From Streptosporangium becharense (lineage in GTDB: Bacteria; Actinomycetota; Actinomycetes; Streptosporangiales; Streptosporangiaceae): a DNA stretch of 64,000 nt. The position numbers were made by a program, and so were the translations under genes. This document shows, piece by piece, positions 48,233 through 56,492 of this stretch. Below the pieces are notes generated by a model that was not told the DNA's origin, searched no databases, and saw nothing but the letters and a program-made list of their open reading frames with translations. The stretch covers positions 4,340,001 through 4,404,000 of the forward strand of contig NZ_JACHMP010000001.1 of NCBI RefSeq assembly GCF_014204985.1, in the 5' to 3' direction. Positions within the stretch are counted from its first letter, which is position 1. Every line of letters begins with the position of its first letter.

Positions 48233-49462
48233 TCACCACGACGGCCTTCCCAGCCACGACCTGACCTCCGGGTAGCGCCGGGACGGCCCGTCCAGCAGCG
48301 GCCGGGAGCGCTTGCGAAGGTGCAGGTCGAAGAAGGCGTTCACGTACCGGTTGGTGATCTCCACCCCGCGGGCCCCGGAGAAGCGGCCGTTGACGTCCAC
48401 GCCGAGCTGCTCGGTGAGCATCGGGTAGTCGCTGAAGGACCCGTGGTCGGCGCCTTCGACCGTGAGCCAGCGCTTCCAGCCGGTCATCCGCCGCCAGTCG
48501 CGGTCCCACGTGTCGTCCAGGCCGCCCGGCTTGTGGATCCGCCCGGCCCCCAGCATGAGGAACGGCCGGGTGAGTCCCTTCCCGGGGATCGGCATGTAGA
48601 AGGTGCCGTCCATGTTGACCCCGGCACGCACCCGGCGGTCGGTGAGCATGGTCCAGGTGGCGCTGTTGCCGCCGATGGAGTGGCCCGCCATCCCGATGCG
48701 GGACGGGTCGATCAGCCCGGCGGCCGGCCACGCCGGGTCGGCCCCGATCAGCCGGTCGAGCACGAACGAGACGTCCGCCGCCCGGCCCTTCGTCGTCTTC
48801 TCCCCGAACTCGGGGGACTCCTCCGACTCGCAGGCAACGCAGGTGGCGGTGCGTCCGTCGGGGAAGGTCGTGCCGGACGCCTCGTAGGTATGGTCGATGC
48901 CCGCCACGACGTACCCTCTGCTCGCCAGTTCCTCGGCCAGGGCCGTCAGCGAACTGCGGGACACGCTGAAGCCCGGCGACAGCACGACGAGGGGGAGAGC
49001 GCGCCCGCGTCCGCGCGGCGGGGCGTCGACGAACGCGTTGGTCCGCGTCCTGCTCAGCGTGTCCGGGGGGACGCGGTCGAGGTTCTGGTCCTTCAACAGC
49101 AGCGCCGACTCCTGCGCGGTCATGTACGGGGCCCGGCGTCCCCGCGACGCGCGTGCGGGGTACCACAGCGTGACCATGAGCTCGCGTGACGCCGCCTCGG
49201 CCACCCAGGGGTCGGGCCGGGAGTCGTCCACCAGGTGCAGTGTGGTCGTGCCCACCGGGTGCGGCCCGGTCGGCTCGGGCAGGGCGGGAGTCCTGCCCCG
49301 TGTGTCGGGGGACCCGGGCACGGGGGAGGCGCCGGTCACCACGTGGGCCGCGTCCACGGCGGAGGCACCGGCCAGGGCGGGTGCGGCGGGCACGACGGAC
49401 GCGGTGAGGGAGAGCAGGGCGACGGCGGCGGCCAGAGCGCCGCGGAGCACGGGTGTCGGCAT
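48233..49462 (-). CDS. secreted alpha/beta hydrolase, PAF-acetylhydrolase-like
   Basis: The 409-residue protein has a signal peptide (about 1-31). The nucleophile is Ser262 in GHSIGG (260-265); oxyanion region LSPGFSVSRSSL precedes it. Asp in NMDGTF and His in GADHGSFSDYP complete the triad. Order and length match the platelet-activating-factor acetylhydrolase-type lipase/esterases of actinomycetes. The ATG at 49462 starts the signal peptide. The region before it is a copy of the one before the membrane gene at 50405. Confidence 0.9.
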   Translation of the reverse strand: MPTPVLRGALAAAVALLSLTASVVPAAPALAGASAVDAAHVVTGASPVPGSPDTRGRTPALPEPTGPHPVGTTTLHLVDDSRPDPWVAEAASRELMVTLWYPARASRGRRAPYMTAQESALLLKDQNLDRVPPDTLSRTRTNAFVDAPPRGRGRALPLVVLSPGFSVSRSSLTALAEELASRGYVVAGIDHTYEASGTTFPDGRTATCVACESEESPEFGEKTTKGRAADVSFVLDRLIGADPAWPAAGLIDPSRIGMAGHSIGGNSATWTMLTDRRVRAGVNMDGTFYMPIPGKGLTRPFLMLGAGRIHKPGGLDDTWDRDWRRMTGWKRWLTVEGADHGSFSDYPMLTEQLGVDVNGRFSGARGVEITNRYVNAFFDLHLRKRSRPLLDGPSRRYPEVRSWLGRPSW

Positions 49463-49535
49463 ACGAAAGATCTTTCCGATGTCCGGTCGCGGGTGCTTCG
49501 GCCGAACAGCCGACCGGCGGATACGACTTCCGCCG
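49463..49535. repeat. duplicated leader, copy A
   Basis: The sequence directly upstream of the hydrolase start is about 70% identical to 50433-50512. A 23-bp block at 49495-49517 is identical to 50471-50493 and includes the hairpin-forming TCGGCTGTTCGGCCGA on the minus strand. Confidence 0.85.
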
Positions 49536-49570
49536 ACGGGCTACGACGATGGAAGGAGGCGGGCGGCCGG

Positions 49571-49758
49571 GGGACGTCCTCCCCAGGGAGGGCGGACGGC
49601 GTCGGCCGCTGGACGTTTCCGTCGGGGGAGGGGCCTGCCGCGGGACGTCCTGTGCGAGGAGGACGGACGGCGTCGGCCGCGGGACGTCCTGTGCGGGCAG
49701 GGCGGGCGGCGTCGGCCGGGGGACGTCCTACGCGGGGAGGGCCGACGGCCTCGGCCCG
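49571..49758. repeat. 39-bp minisatellite, four copies
   Basis: Copies start at 49571, 49642, 49681 and 49720, with a divergent unit after the first. Each opens with GGGACGTCC, containing an 8-bp palindrome, and ends with GCGTCGGCC or a close variant. The last copy overlaps the C-terminal codons of the membrane-protein gene. Confidence 0.88.
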
Positions 49759-50405
49759 GGGTCGCCCGGAGCCGGTGCGGTGCCGGTGGAGGTCGCGACG
49801 TTGAGCAGCCCGATCCCCAGCCCCAGGGCGAGCGCGGTGATCACGCCTTCGGGCCAGTAGATGTGGCTGCCCAGCCACACGACGGAGGCGGCGATCAGGA
49901 TCGTGCCACCGGCCGCCACTCGACGTCCGCCGTGCCGCGCGGCCAGCGCGGCGGTCGTCGCGATCGAGGCCAGCAGGAAGCCCACCGCACCGATCAGCCC
50001 GAGCGCTCCGCCGACCACGTCGATGGCCGCCCCGGCCCGGGTCAGGGTCGTGGGATCGTCGGTGTTGGCGACCAGCGTGCCGTACGCGATGCCGGCGATC
50101 GCGTCGAGGCTCGTGTAGAAGATCGCGTAAACGTAGGAGCCGACCCGCGCGACCACCGCCCAGGGGCCGCGGACCCCACGCAGGAGCAGCAGCAGGGAGC
50201 CCGCCAGCAGGGGGAACACCGGCAGGAGCAGCAGGTGCAGGGTGACCCACCGTTCGGCGGTTTCCGGCGTCAGGTGGTGCGGGTGCAGCAGGCCGGTCGC
50301 CGCGAGCACCACGGGAATGAGCGTCAGGGCGGCGGTGCGGAGGACGATCTGCCGTACGGGAGCCGTTTCCCGGTGGGTGGGGCCGGTGTGCGGGCGGGTG
50401 GTCAT
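49728..50405 (-). CDS. multi-span membrane protein of unknown function
   Basis: The 225-residue product has six predicted membrane segments (IVLRTAALTLIPVVLAATGL, LLLLPVFPLLAGSLLLLL, ALGLIGAVGFLLASI and others). HHLTPETAERWVTLH lies in an outside loop. No family recognised. The ATG at 50405 has GGGGAG seven bases upstream; ATG 50432 is an alternative. Its C-terminal codons overlap the 39-bp minisatellite. Confidence 0.8.
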   Translation of the reverse strand: MTTRPHTGPTHRETAPVRQIVLRTAALTLIPVVLAATGLLHPHHLTPETAERWVTLHLLLLPVFPLLAGSLLLLLRGVRGPWAVVARVGSYVYAIFYTSLDAIAGIAYGTLVANTDDPTTLTRAGAAIDVVGGALGLIGAVGFLLASIATTAALAARHGGRRVAAGGTILIAASVVWLGSHIYWPEGVITALALGLGIGLLNVATSTGTAPAPGDPGPRPSALPA

Positions 50406-50432
50406 GCGTTGCTCCCCGGTAGGGGTGGACAT

Positions 50433-50512
50433 CGGTACGCGAAGGATCTTTGTCACATTCGGTGGCGAGCGCTTCGGCCGAACAGCCGACCGGAGACGTA
50501 CATCTTTCGTCG
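50433..50512. repeat. duplicated leader, copy B
   Basis: Counterpart of 49463-49535, upstream of the membrane-protein gene. The two genes thus carry homologous upstream regions in the same orientation, so common regulation or a past duplication is likely. Confidence 0.85.
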
Positions 50513-50671
50513 CTGGTTTCGTCTCCGGGACGTACGACCTTTCCGTGGAGGAGCCGGTCGCGGGCCCTCGCGCCGGGAGGGCGGGCCGGCGGGCGGGACC
50601 CGGGTCGGCACCGGACGCGGGACGCTGTACGGTCCCCGCTGAGAAACCGCGTGGAGGGAATCGGACGCGGT

Positions 50672-50705
50672 GCCATATAGTTAGCAAGAGTAATGAGACA
50701 GAGCA
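50672..50705 (+). promoter_or_regulatory. probable MarR-controlled promoter
   Basis: A short AT-rich patch (CATATAGTTAGCAAGAGTAA) lies immediately before the marR start, in GC-rich surroundings. TTA...TAA half-sites flank it, compatible with an autoregulatory operator. Confidence 0.4.
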
Positions 50706-51161
50706 ATGAAAAACCCACGGAAGGACCCCGTCGCAAGCCTGCGCAGCGACGCCGGTCTGGCTTCGGCCCTGCGCGTGTCCCTGGCACGACTGAACAGGCG
50801 CCTGCGCAGGCAGGCTGCGGTTCACTCCTTGACCCCCACCCAGCTCGCGACGCTCGTCGCCGTGGAGTGGCACCCCGGGATAACCCCCGGCGAACTGGCC
50901 GATTTGGAGAAGGTGCAACCGCCCTCGATGACGCGGGTGGTCGCCGCGTTGGCCGAGCGGGGGCTGGTGTCGCGTACACCGCACCCGACCGACCGGCGTC
51001 AGGTGACCGTGAACGTGACCGAGCAGGGCTCCGCGCTGTTGAAGGAGGAGCGGCGCCGCAAGGAGGCGTGGCTGACGCAGCAGTTGAAGGAGCTGACACC
51101 CGAGGAAAGGGCGATACTCCGGCAGGCGGCTCCGATTCTGGAGAAGCTCAGCCGGATCTAG
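50706..51161 (+). CDS. MarR-family transcriptional regulator
   Basis: The 151-residue winged-helix protein has LTPTQLATLVAVEWHPGITP, ELADLEKVQPPSMTRVVAAL and the wing RTPHPTDRRQVTVNVTEQG. It is the first gene of a plus-strand set with an MFS exporter, the usual MarR arrangement, so it probably represses the exporter. ATG 50706 is chosen for the family start. Confidence 0.95.
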   Translation: MKNPRKDPVASLRSDAGLASALRVSLARLNRRLRRQAAVHSLTPTQLATLVAVEWHPGITPGELADLEKVQPPSMTRVVAALAERGLVSRTPHPTDRRQVTVNVTEQGSALLKEERRRKEAWLTQQLKELTPEERAILRQAAPILEKLSRI

Positions 51162-51217
51162 CCGAACCCGAGGAACCCGGCGCCTCGGCGATCCCCCGGA
51201 ACGCCGAGGCGGAAGCG

Positions 51218-52573
51218 GTGCGGGCCGCGTCGGAGACGGACACCGCGCACGCCGTGCCCGAGGTCGCACAGGTCCAGGCCGCGTCCGAGGCGACGTCGGC
51301 TCAGGCGGCGTCCGAGACGCGCGGCGGGATGTTCCGGTCGCTGCGCAACCACAACTACCGGCTGTTCGCGGTCGGCGGCGTGGTCTCCAACGTCGGTTCG
51401 TGGATGCAGCGCACCGCGCAGGACTGGCTGGTGCTCGACCTGACGGGCGGCAGCGCCACCGCGCTGGGCGTGACCACCGCGCTGCAGTTCCTGCCGTCGC
51501 TGCTGTTCGGGCTCTGGGGCGGCATGCTCGCCGACCGCTACCCCAAGCGGCCGCTGCTGATCGCCGCCCAGACGCTCATGGGGGTGCTGGCCCTCACCAT
51601 GGGCGTGCTCACCGTGACCGGTGCCGCGCAGGTCTGGCACGTCTGGGCGATGGCGCTCGCGCTCGGGCTCATCTCCTGTGTCGAGGTGCCCACCCGGCAG
51701 TCGTTCGTGGTGGAGATGGTCGGCCGGAAGGACCTGCCGAACGCGATCGCGCTCAACGCCTCCAGCTTCAACCTCGCCCGGGTGGCCGGGCCCGCCCTCG
51801 CGGGCGTCCTGATCCACGCCCTGGGCGGTACCGGACCGATCTTCCTGGTCAACGCGTTGTCGTTCGCCGGAGTGATCGGGGGCCTGGCGCTCATGCGCTC
51901 CTCCCAGCTGACCACCCCCGAACCGGTGCCGAGGGCCAAGGGCCAGCTCCGCGAGGGGCTGCGTTACGTGCTGGAGCGGCCCGAGCTGCTCATGCCGATT
52001 CTGCTGGTCGCGTTCGTCTCGATGTTCTCGCAGTCGTTCACCATGTCGATCGCGCTCATGGCGCGGCAGGTCTTCGGCGCGGGAGCCTCCTCCTTCGGCC
52101 TGGCCTCCAGCATGTTCGCGGTCGGGGCGCTGGCGGGGGCGCTCATGGCGGCCCGCCGGACGCGGCCCAGCCGCCGGCTGCTGGTCGGCGGCGCGGTCTC
52201 CTTCGGTCTGTTCCAGATCGCCACCGGCATGGCCCCGTGGTACCCGTTCTACCTGCTCCTGCTCGTGCCCACCGGCGTCGCGTTGATCTCGGTCAACACC
52301 AGTGCGAACGCCGGAGTCCAGCTCGCCGCCTCGCCGGAGATGCGGGGCCGGGTGATGGGCATCTACATGCTGGTGTTCACCGGCGGGGCCCCGATCGGCG
52401 CGCCGCTGCTCGGCTGGATCTCCGAGCTGGGCGGTCCGCGCGCGGGGGTCGTGATCGGCGGGGCGCTCACCGTGATCGGTGTCGGCGCGGCGATAATGCT
52501 CACCAGGGTGATCGGCAGGAGGTCGCATGCGGCTGTTCGCGGGGTTGCTGCCGCCGCCGCCGGTGCGCGATGA
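51218..52573 (+). CDS. MFS exporter (EntS/drug efflux-like)
   Basis: About 450 residues with twelve membrane spans. MFRSLRNHNYRLFAVGGVVS opens the transporter proper, and GMLADRYPKRPLLIAAQTLM is the A-motif loop. I give the GTG at 51218 as start (GGCGGAAGC before it), which adds a 37-residue Ala/Glu-rich lead; ATG 51329 is equally possible. It is downstream of marR and overlaps the ThpR gene by 47 nt. Substrate unknown. Confidence 0.88.
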   Translation: MRAASETDTAHAVPEVAQVQAASEATSAQAASETRGGMFRSLRNHNYRLFAVGGVVSNVGSWMQRTAQDWLVLDLTGGSATALGVTTALQFLPSLLFGLWGGMLADRYPKRPLLIAAQTLMGVLALTMGVLTVTGAAQVWHVWAMALALGLISCVEVPTRQSFVVEMVGRKDLPNAIALNASSFNLARVAGPALAGVLIHALGGTGPIFLVNALSFAGVIGGLALMRSSQLTTPEPVPRAKGQLREGLRYVLERPELLMPILLVAFVSMFSQSFTMSIALMARQVFGAGASSFGLASSMFAVGALAGALMAARRTRPSRRLLVGGAVSFGLFQIATGMAPWYPFYLLLLVPTGVALISVNTSANAGVQLAASPEMRGRVMGIYMLVFTGGAPIGAPLLGWISELGGPRAGVVIGGALTVIGVGAAIMLTRVIGRRSHAAVRGVAAAAAGAR

Positions 52574-53099
52574 GCTCGCCCACGCCCTCGAACCCCACCG
52601 GGACGGCTGGCCGGGGCTGCGCTGGCTGAGCCCGGTGAACTGGCACGTGACGCTGTCGTTCTTCGGTGAGGTGCCGGATCCGGTGCTGCCCGAGCTGCGG
52701 GTGCGGCTCGGGCGTGCGGCGGCCCGCCACGCGCCGCTGACGGTGTCGTTCGCCGGTGGCGGCGCCTTTCCCTCGCCGCGCCGGGCACGGGTCTTCTGGA
52801 CCGGCCTGACCGGCGACCGTCTCCCGCTCACCCGTCTCGCCGACTCGGTGGCGGCGGGCGGGCGGCGGGCCGGGATCGAGCGGGCCGAGTCGCGGCGGTT
52901 CGCACCCCACCTGAGCCTGGCCAGGTCCCGGGCCGACACGGATCTCCGTCCGCTGGTCGAGGCGTTCGAGACGTTCGCCGGCACCCCCTGGCAGGTGGAC
53001 GCGGTGCACCTGGTGCGAAGTCACCTCGGGGCCACGGTCCGCTACGAGACGGTCGCGGAGTGGCCCCTGACGGCGCGGGCACCCCGTGGGCAGAGCTAG
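52527..53099 (+). CDS. thpR: RNA 2',3'-cyclic phosphodiesterase (2'-5' RNA ligase family)
   Basis: The 190-residue 2H phosphoesterase has paired motifs HVTLSFF (about 40-46) and HLSLARSR. MRLFAGLLPPPPVRDELAHA is the family N-terminus. It opens cyclic 2',3'-phosphates on RNA ends. AGGAGG lies just before the ATG, inside the MFS gene end, so the two are co-translated. The C-terminus is basic. Confidence 0.92.
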   Translation: MRLFAGLLPPPPVRDELAHALEPHRDGWPGLRWLSPVNWHVTLSFFGEVPDPVLPELRVRLGRAAARHAPLTVSFAGGGAFPSPRRARVFWTGLTGDRLPLTRLADSVAAGGRRAGIERAESRRFAPHLSLARSRADTDLRPLVEAFETFAGTPWQVDAVHLVRSHLGATVRYETVAEWPLTARAPRGQS

Positions 53100-53109
53100 G
53101 CTCCAGGTC

Positions 53110-53193
53110 GTGGATCGTCCCCGTCGCTGGCTGCTGCCCACGGTGCTCGCGCTGCTCGTGCTGCTTGTGGTGATCGGCGCCCTCGTCTCCTAG
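53110..53193 (+). CDS. 27-residue single-span membrane microprotein
   Basis: A GTG-started frame of 27 codons (MDRPRRWLLPTVLALLVLLV then VIGALVS). It has a basic N-terminus and a hydrophobic span to the end, so N-in topology is likely. It lies 10 nt after thpR on the same strand. No strong Shine-Dalgarno is seen; CCAGG is the nearest. It may be a real small membrane protein or chance. Confidence 0.45.
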   Translation: MDRPRRWLLPTVLALLVLLVVIGALVS

Positions 53194-53299
53194 CGGTCGC
53201 CGACCGGCGGCCTCCGGTGATCACCACCCGCCGGTTCCGGCGGCTCCCGGCGGTCGCCGCGCGGCGGCCCCGGCGCCGTCCGGTGCGTCCGGCGGTCCG

Positions 53300-54268
53300 T
53301 CACCAGGCGTACTCCTCGGGGGCCGTCCTGAACCCCGGGAAGATCTCGTCCAGGCGGGTGAGGGCCTTCTCGTCCAGGGTGATCTCCAGGGCCTTCACGG
53401 TGCCGTCGAGCTGGTCGAGCGTGCGCGGCCCGACGATCGGCGCGGTGACGGCCTTCTGGTGCAGGAGCCAGGCCAGCGCCAGGTTGGCCGGCTCCACGCC
53501 GAGCTCGTCGGCGTAGGACTCGTACCGCTCGACCTTGTCGCGGTGCTTCTCCAGCTGCTTGGTGATCATCTCCGAGGCCGAACGACCCTTGTCGATCTTC
53601 CGGAGGATGCCGCCGAGCAGGCCGCCCGCCAGGGGACTCCACGGGATCAGGCCCAGACCGTAGTCCTGGGCCGCCGGGATGACCTCAAGCTCGGGCGCCC
53701 GGACGATCAGGTTGTAGTGCGACTGCTCGGAGACCAGCCCGACGCTGTTGCGGCGCCGCGCGCTCTCCTGGGCCTTGGCGATGTGCCAGCCCGCGAAGTT
53801 GGACGACCCCACGTACAGGATCTTGCCCTGCTGCTTGAGGATGTCCATGGCCTCCCAGAACTCGTCGAACGGGGTGTCCCGGTCGATGTGGTGCGCCTGG
53901 TAGAGGTCGATGTGGTCGGTCTGCAGGCGCTTCAGGGACGCGTCGGCGGCGCGCCGGATGTTCAGCGCGGACAGGCGTCCCTCGTTCGGCCAGTCGCCCA
54001 TGTCCCCGTAGAGCTTCGTGGCGATGACCGTCTTCTCCCGGCGTCCGCCCCCCTGGGCGAACCACCGGCCGATGATCTGTTCGGTGATGCCCTCGCCCTT
54101 CTGCCACCCGTAGACGTTGGCGGTGTCGAAGAAGTTGATCCCCAGCTCATGGGCACGATCCATGATCTGGAAGGAGTCCTCCTCCGAGGTCGCGGGGCCG
54201 AAGTTCATGGTTCCCAGGCAGAGGCGGCTGACCTTCAGGCCGGTACGGCCAAGCTGTGTGTACTCCAT
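53300..54268 (-). CDS. aldo/keto reductase
   Basis: The 322-residue (beta/alpha)8 NADPH-dependent reductase has Asp48 and Tyr53 in FFDTANVYG, Lys85 in VIATKLYG, and His in DLYQAHHID. These form the catalytic tetrad. The cofactor loop is IPWSPLAGGLLGG and the phosphate-binding region is APIVGPRTLDQL. It is closest to YajO/Tas-like or AKR11-type reductases. ATG 54268 gives MEYTQLGRTGLKVSRLCLGT. No partner genes. Confidence 0.95.
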   Translation of the reverse strand: MEYTQLGRTGLKVSRLCLGTMNFGPATSEEDSFQIMDRAHELGINFFDTANVYGWQKGEGITEQIIGRWFAQGGGRREKTVIATKLYGDMGDWPNEGRLSALNIRRAADASLKRLQTDHIDLYQAHHIDRDTPFDEFWEAMDILKQQGKILYVGSSNFAGWHIAKAQESARRRNSVGLVSEQSHYNLIVRAPELEVIPAAQDYGLGLIPWSPLAGGLLGGILRKIDKGRSASEMITKQLEKHRDKVERYESYADELGVEPANLALAWLLHQKAVTAPIVGPRTLDQLDGTVKALEITLDEKALTRLDEIFPGFRTAPEEYAW

Positions 54269-54326
54269 GTGGCCCACACTAGGCACCTGGAGTGCACTCC
54301 AGGCGAGCCCGTTCGCCGGGACGGTG

Positions 54327-54460
54327 CGGCCCGGCTCTGCTCGTGCGGTCCGGCTTGTGCGTCCTGGCTCGTGCGGCCCGGCTCTGCTCGTGCGGTCTGG
54401 CTCGTGCGTCCGGCTCGTGCGGTCCGGCCCGGCCCGTGCGATCCGGCCTGTGCGGTGGGT
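54327..54460. repeat. degenerate GC-rich tandem repeats
   Basis: GTGCGGTCCGGCTCGTGCG-type units of about 19-30 bp recur about six times in the gap between the reductase and the propeller-protein gene. Nothing else is seen in 54269-54569. Confidence 0.75.
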
Positions 54461-54569
54461 TCGAGTGGTGGGTTCGGGTGGCGGGTTCGGCGGAGGCGTA
54501 GCGATCTTCGACGCGGACGAGCGCCTCATACGGCGTCTGCGCGAGTTGCTCTCAGGGCATGATGGCTGA

Positions 54570-55688
54570 ATGGGGAGTAGATCGGGGAGTGCCCTGACAC
54601 GCGTGCTCGTCGCCGCCGGGGTGATCGCGACGACCGTCTTCGCCGGGTCCGGGGCGTGGGCGGGCAGCAGCGGGGCGGGGGGACGGGCGGCCGAGGAGGA
54701 GCAGGTCCTCTTCCGCTTCAAGGACAGCCGGATCACCGAGTCGAGTGGGCTGGCGGTCTCGCCGACGCTTGAGGACATCCACTACACCCACAACGACAGC
54801 TCGGACGGGCCGGTGTTCTTCGCGGTCGGCGCCGACGGGCGGACCCGCGCGACCTTCACCCTGCGGGGAGCGGTCGCCCGCGACTGGGAGGGCATGGCGG
54901 CCTCCACCGACCCGCAGACCGGACGGGGTGTGCTCTGGTTCGCCGACATCGGCGACAACTTCGAGGGGGCCTGGCCCGACATCTCCGTCTACAGGGTGCA
55001 GGAGCCCACCACGCTGCGGGACGCGACCATCCCCGCCGTGCGCTACCGCTTCCGGTACGAGGACGGCGGGCACAACGCCGAGGGCGTCATGGTGCACCCC
55101 CGCACCGGCCGCCTCTACATCGTCACCAAGCAGTTCTCCGGAGCGATCTACGCGGCCCCGAGGCGGTTGCGCACCGACCGGACCAACGTGCTGCGCAAGG
55201 TCGGCCCCGCACCCATCATGGCCACCGACGCGGCCTATGCCCCCGACGGGTCGAGCTTCGTGGTCCGCACCTACTTCTCCGCCACGGTCTACCGCGCCTT
55301 CGGTGAGCAGATCACCAAGATGACGATGCCGGAGCTGGACCAGGCCGAGTCGATCGCCTACACGCGCGACGGCCGCCACCTGCTGACCGGCACCGAGGGA
55401 GCCCGCAGCCCCGTCTACCGGGTGCCGCTGCCCGACGCCGTCCTGCAGGCCGCGACGCCCGCACCGCGGCGGGTGGCGGGCTCCGCCACTCCCACGCCGA
55501 CCGGTGCCGCCGCGGGCGGTAGCGGGACTCCGCGTGCCGGTGCCGCCGCGGACGAGGACGCCACGGACAAGGCCGCCGCGGACGAGGACGGCGACGCGGG
55601 AGTGCCGACGTCCGCGGTGCTCCTGTGGCTGGCGGTCGCCGCGGGCGCCACCGGGACCATCACACTGATCGCCCGCAACACCCGCTGA
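54570..55688 (+). CDS. membrane-anchored extracellular beta-propeller-like protein
   Basis: The 372-residue product has a signal peptide (RVLVAAGVIATTVFAGSGAW). The next 250 residues have repeated strand motifs (SSGLAVSPTLEDIHYTHNDS, GVLWFADIGDNFEGAWPDIS, GRLYIVTKQFSGAIYAAPRR) suggesting a propeller like phytase-type or lactonase-like esterases. An Ala/Asp/Gly-rich spacer and a C-terminal membrane span (AVLLWLAVAAGATGTITLI) follow, ending in RNTR. It would be anchored outside the cell. Function unknown. Confidence 0.78.
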   Translation: MGSRSGSALTRVLVAAGVIATTVFAGSGAWAGSSGAGGRAAEEEQVLFRFKDSRITESSGLAVSPTLEDIHYTHNDSSDGPVFFAVGADGRTRATFTLRGAVARDWEGMAASTDPQTGRGVLWFADIGDNFEGAWPDISVYRVQEPTTLRDATIPAVRYRFRYEDGGHNAEGVMVHPRTGRLYIVTKQFSGAIYAAPRRLRTDRTNVLRKVGPAPIMATDAAYAPDGSSFVVRTYFSATVYRAFGEQITKMTMPELDQAESIAYTRDGRHLLTGTEGARSPVYRVPLPDAVLQAATPAPRRVAGSATPTPTGAAAGGSGTPRAGAAADEDATDKAAADEDGDAGVPTSAVLLWLAVAAGATGTITLIARNTR

Positions 55689-55770
55689 GCGGGCCGGGGT
55701 CACCAGTGTGGGTGGTCGCGCGCGGTCGTGCGAACGAGGCGTACGGCGGGGCGGGTGCGCGTCCGCCGGG

Positions 55771-56130
55771 TCACGGGCCGTGAGCGTGGCCGAGGGAGAC
55801 GGCCACGTCGGCGTCGACCGGGAAGCGGCCGTAGAGGTCGGTCATCCGCAGCAGCCGCTCCAGGTTCCCTCCCACCGCCGCCAGGCGCAGCCATCCGCCC
55901 ACCTCGGAGGTCACGCGTATCCCGCCGAGGAGCACCCGCAACCCGCTGGAGTCGCAGAAGGTGATCTCCTCGGCGTCGATGACGAGCCGCGTCCGGCGGG
56001 TGGAGACCATCCGCCGGATGGCGTCTTCGAGCAGCGGGCTGGAATTGCGGTCGATGTCACCCATGACGGTGAGCACGGTGCAGCCCACGCGCTCGTGATG
56101 GTCGACGTCGATGAAGAGCTCTCTGCTCAT
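55771..56130 (-). CDS. STAS-domain anti-sigma factor antagonist
   Basis: The 119-residue single STAS domain has TVMGDIDRNSSPLLEDAIRR and ITFCDSSGLRVLLGG; the Ser at 61/62 is the usual phosphorylation site of SpoIIAA/RsbV-like proteins. It would sequester an anti-sigma kinase. No kinase or sigma gene is adjacent, so it is an orphan partner-switching component. It is divergent from lhgO. Confidence 0.93.
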   Translation of the reverse strand: MSRELFIDVDHHERVGCTVLTVMGDIDRNSSPLLEDAIRRMVSTRRTRLVIDAEEITFCDSSGLRVLLGGIRVTSEVGGWLRLAAVGGNLERLLRMTDLYGRFPVDADVAVSLGHAHGP

Positions 56131-56492
56131 CGCCTCGGATCTTCCGCACCGGTGGGACGGCCCGTTCCGGCCGATGCTTCTCCGGCCTCATCGAGATATA
56201 CCCTCGCCGGCCGTGGGATGGGCGACGGCCGGGAGACATATACGTAACGGCCGTACGTCTTACTTCTGTCGGCGGGGGTTCCGGAGCTGTGCCGGGTCGT
56301 GCCGCGTGGCGCGGAGAGAAGGGACGCCCGGCGTGGGAGGGGCCTTCTCCCCCTGGGCGTATCGCGGGCCGCCGGGTAGTGTCGCGCCGTGACGGTGCCG
56401 TCGTGACGGTGCCGCCGTGATGGTGCCGCCGTCGGCGGCGGAGTGGGTGGCGGCGGAGTCGGCGGGAGACGTCCCACAGGGAGGGGTCGGCG
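56131..56492. other. divergent intergenic region, no gene supported
   Basis: About 360 bp between the STAS and lhgO genes. It has an AT-richer zone at 56235-56275 with the palindromic ACGGCCGT and TACGTA words, and a GTGACGGTGCC tandem at 56388-56435. Promoters for both genes are expected here. Confidence 0.45.
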
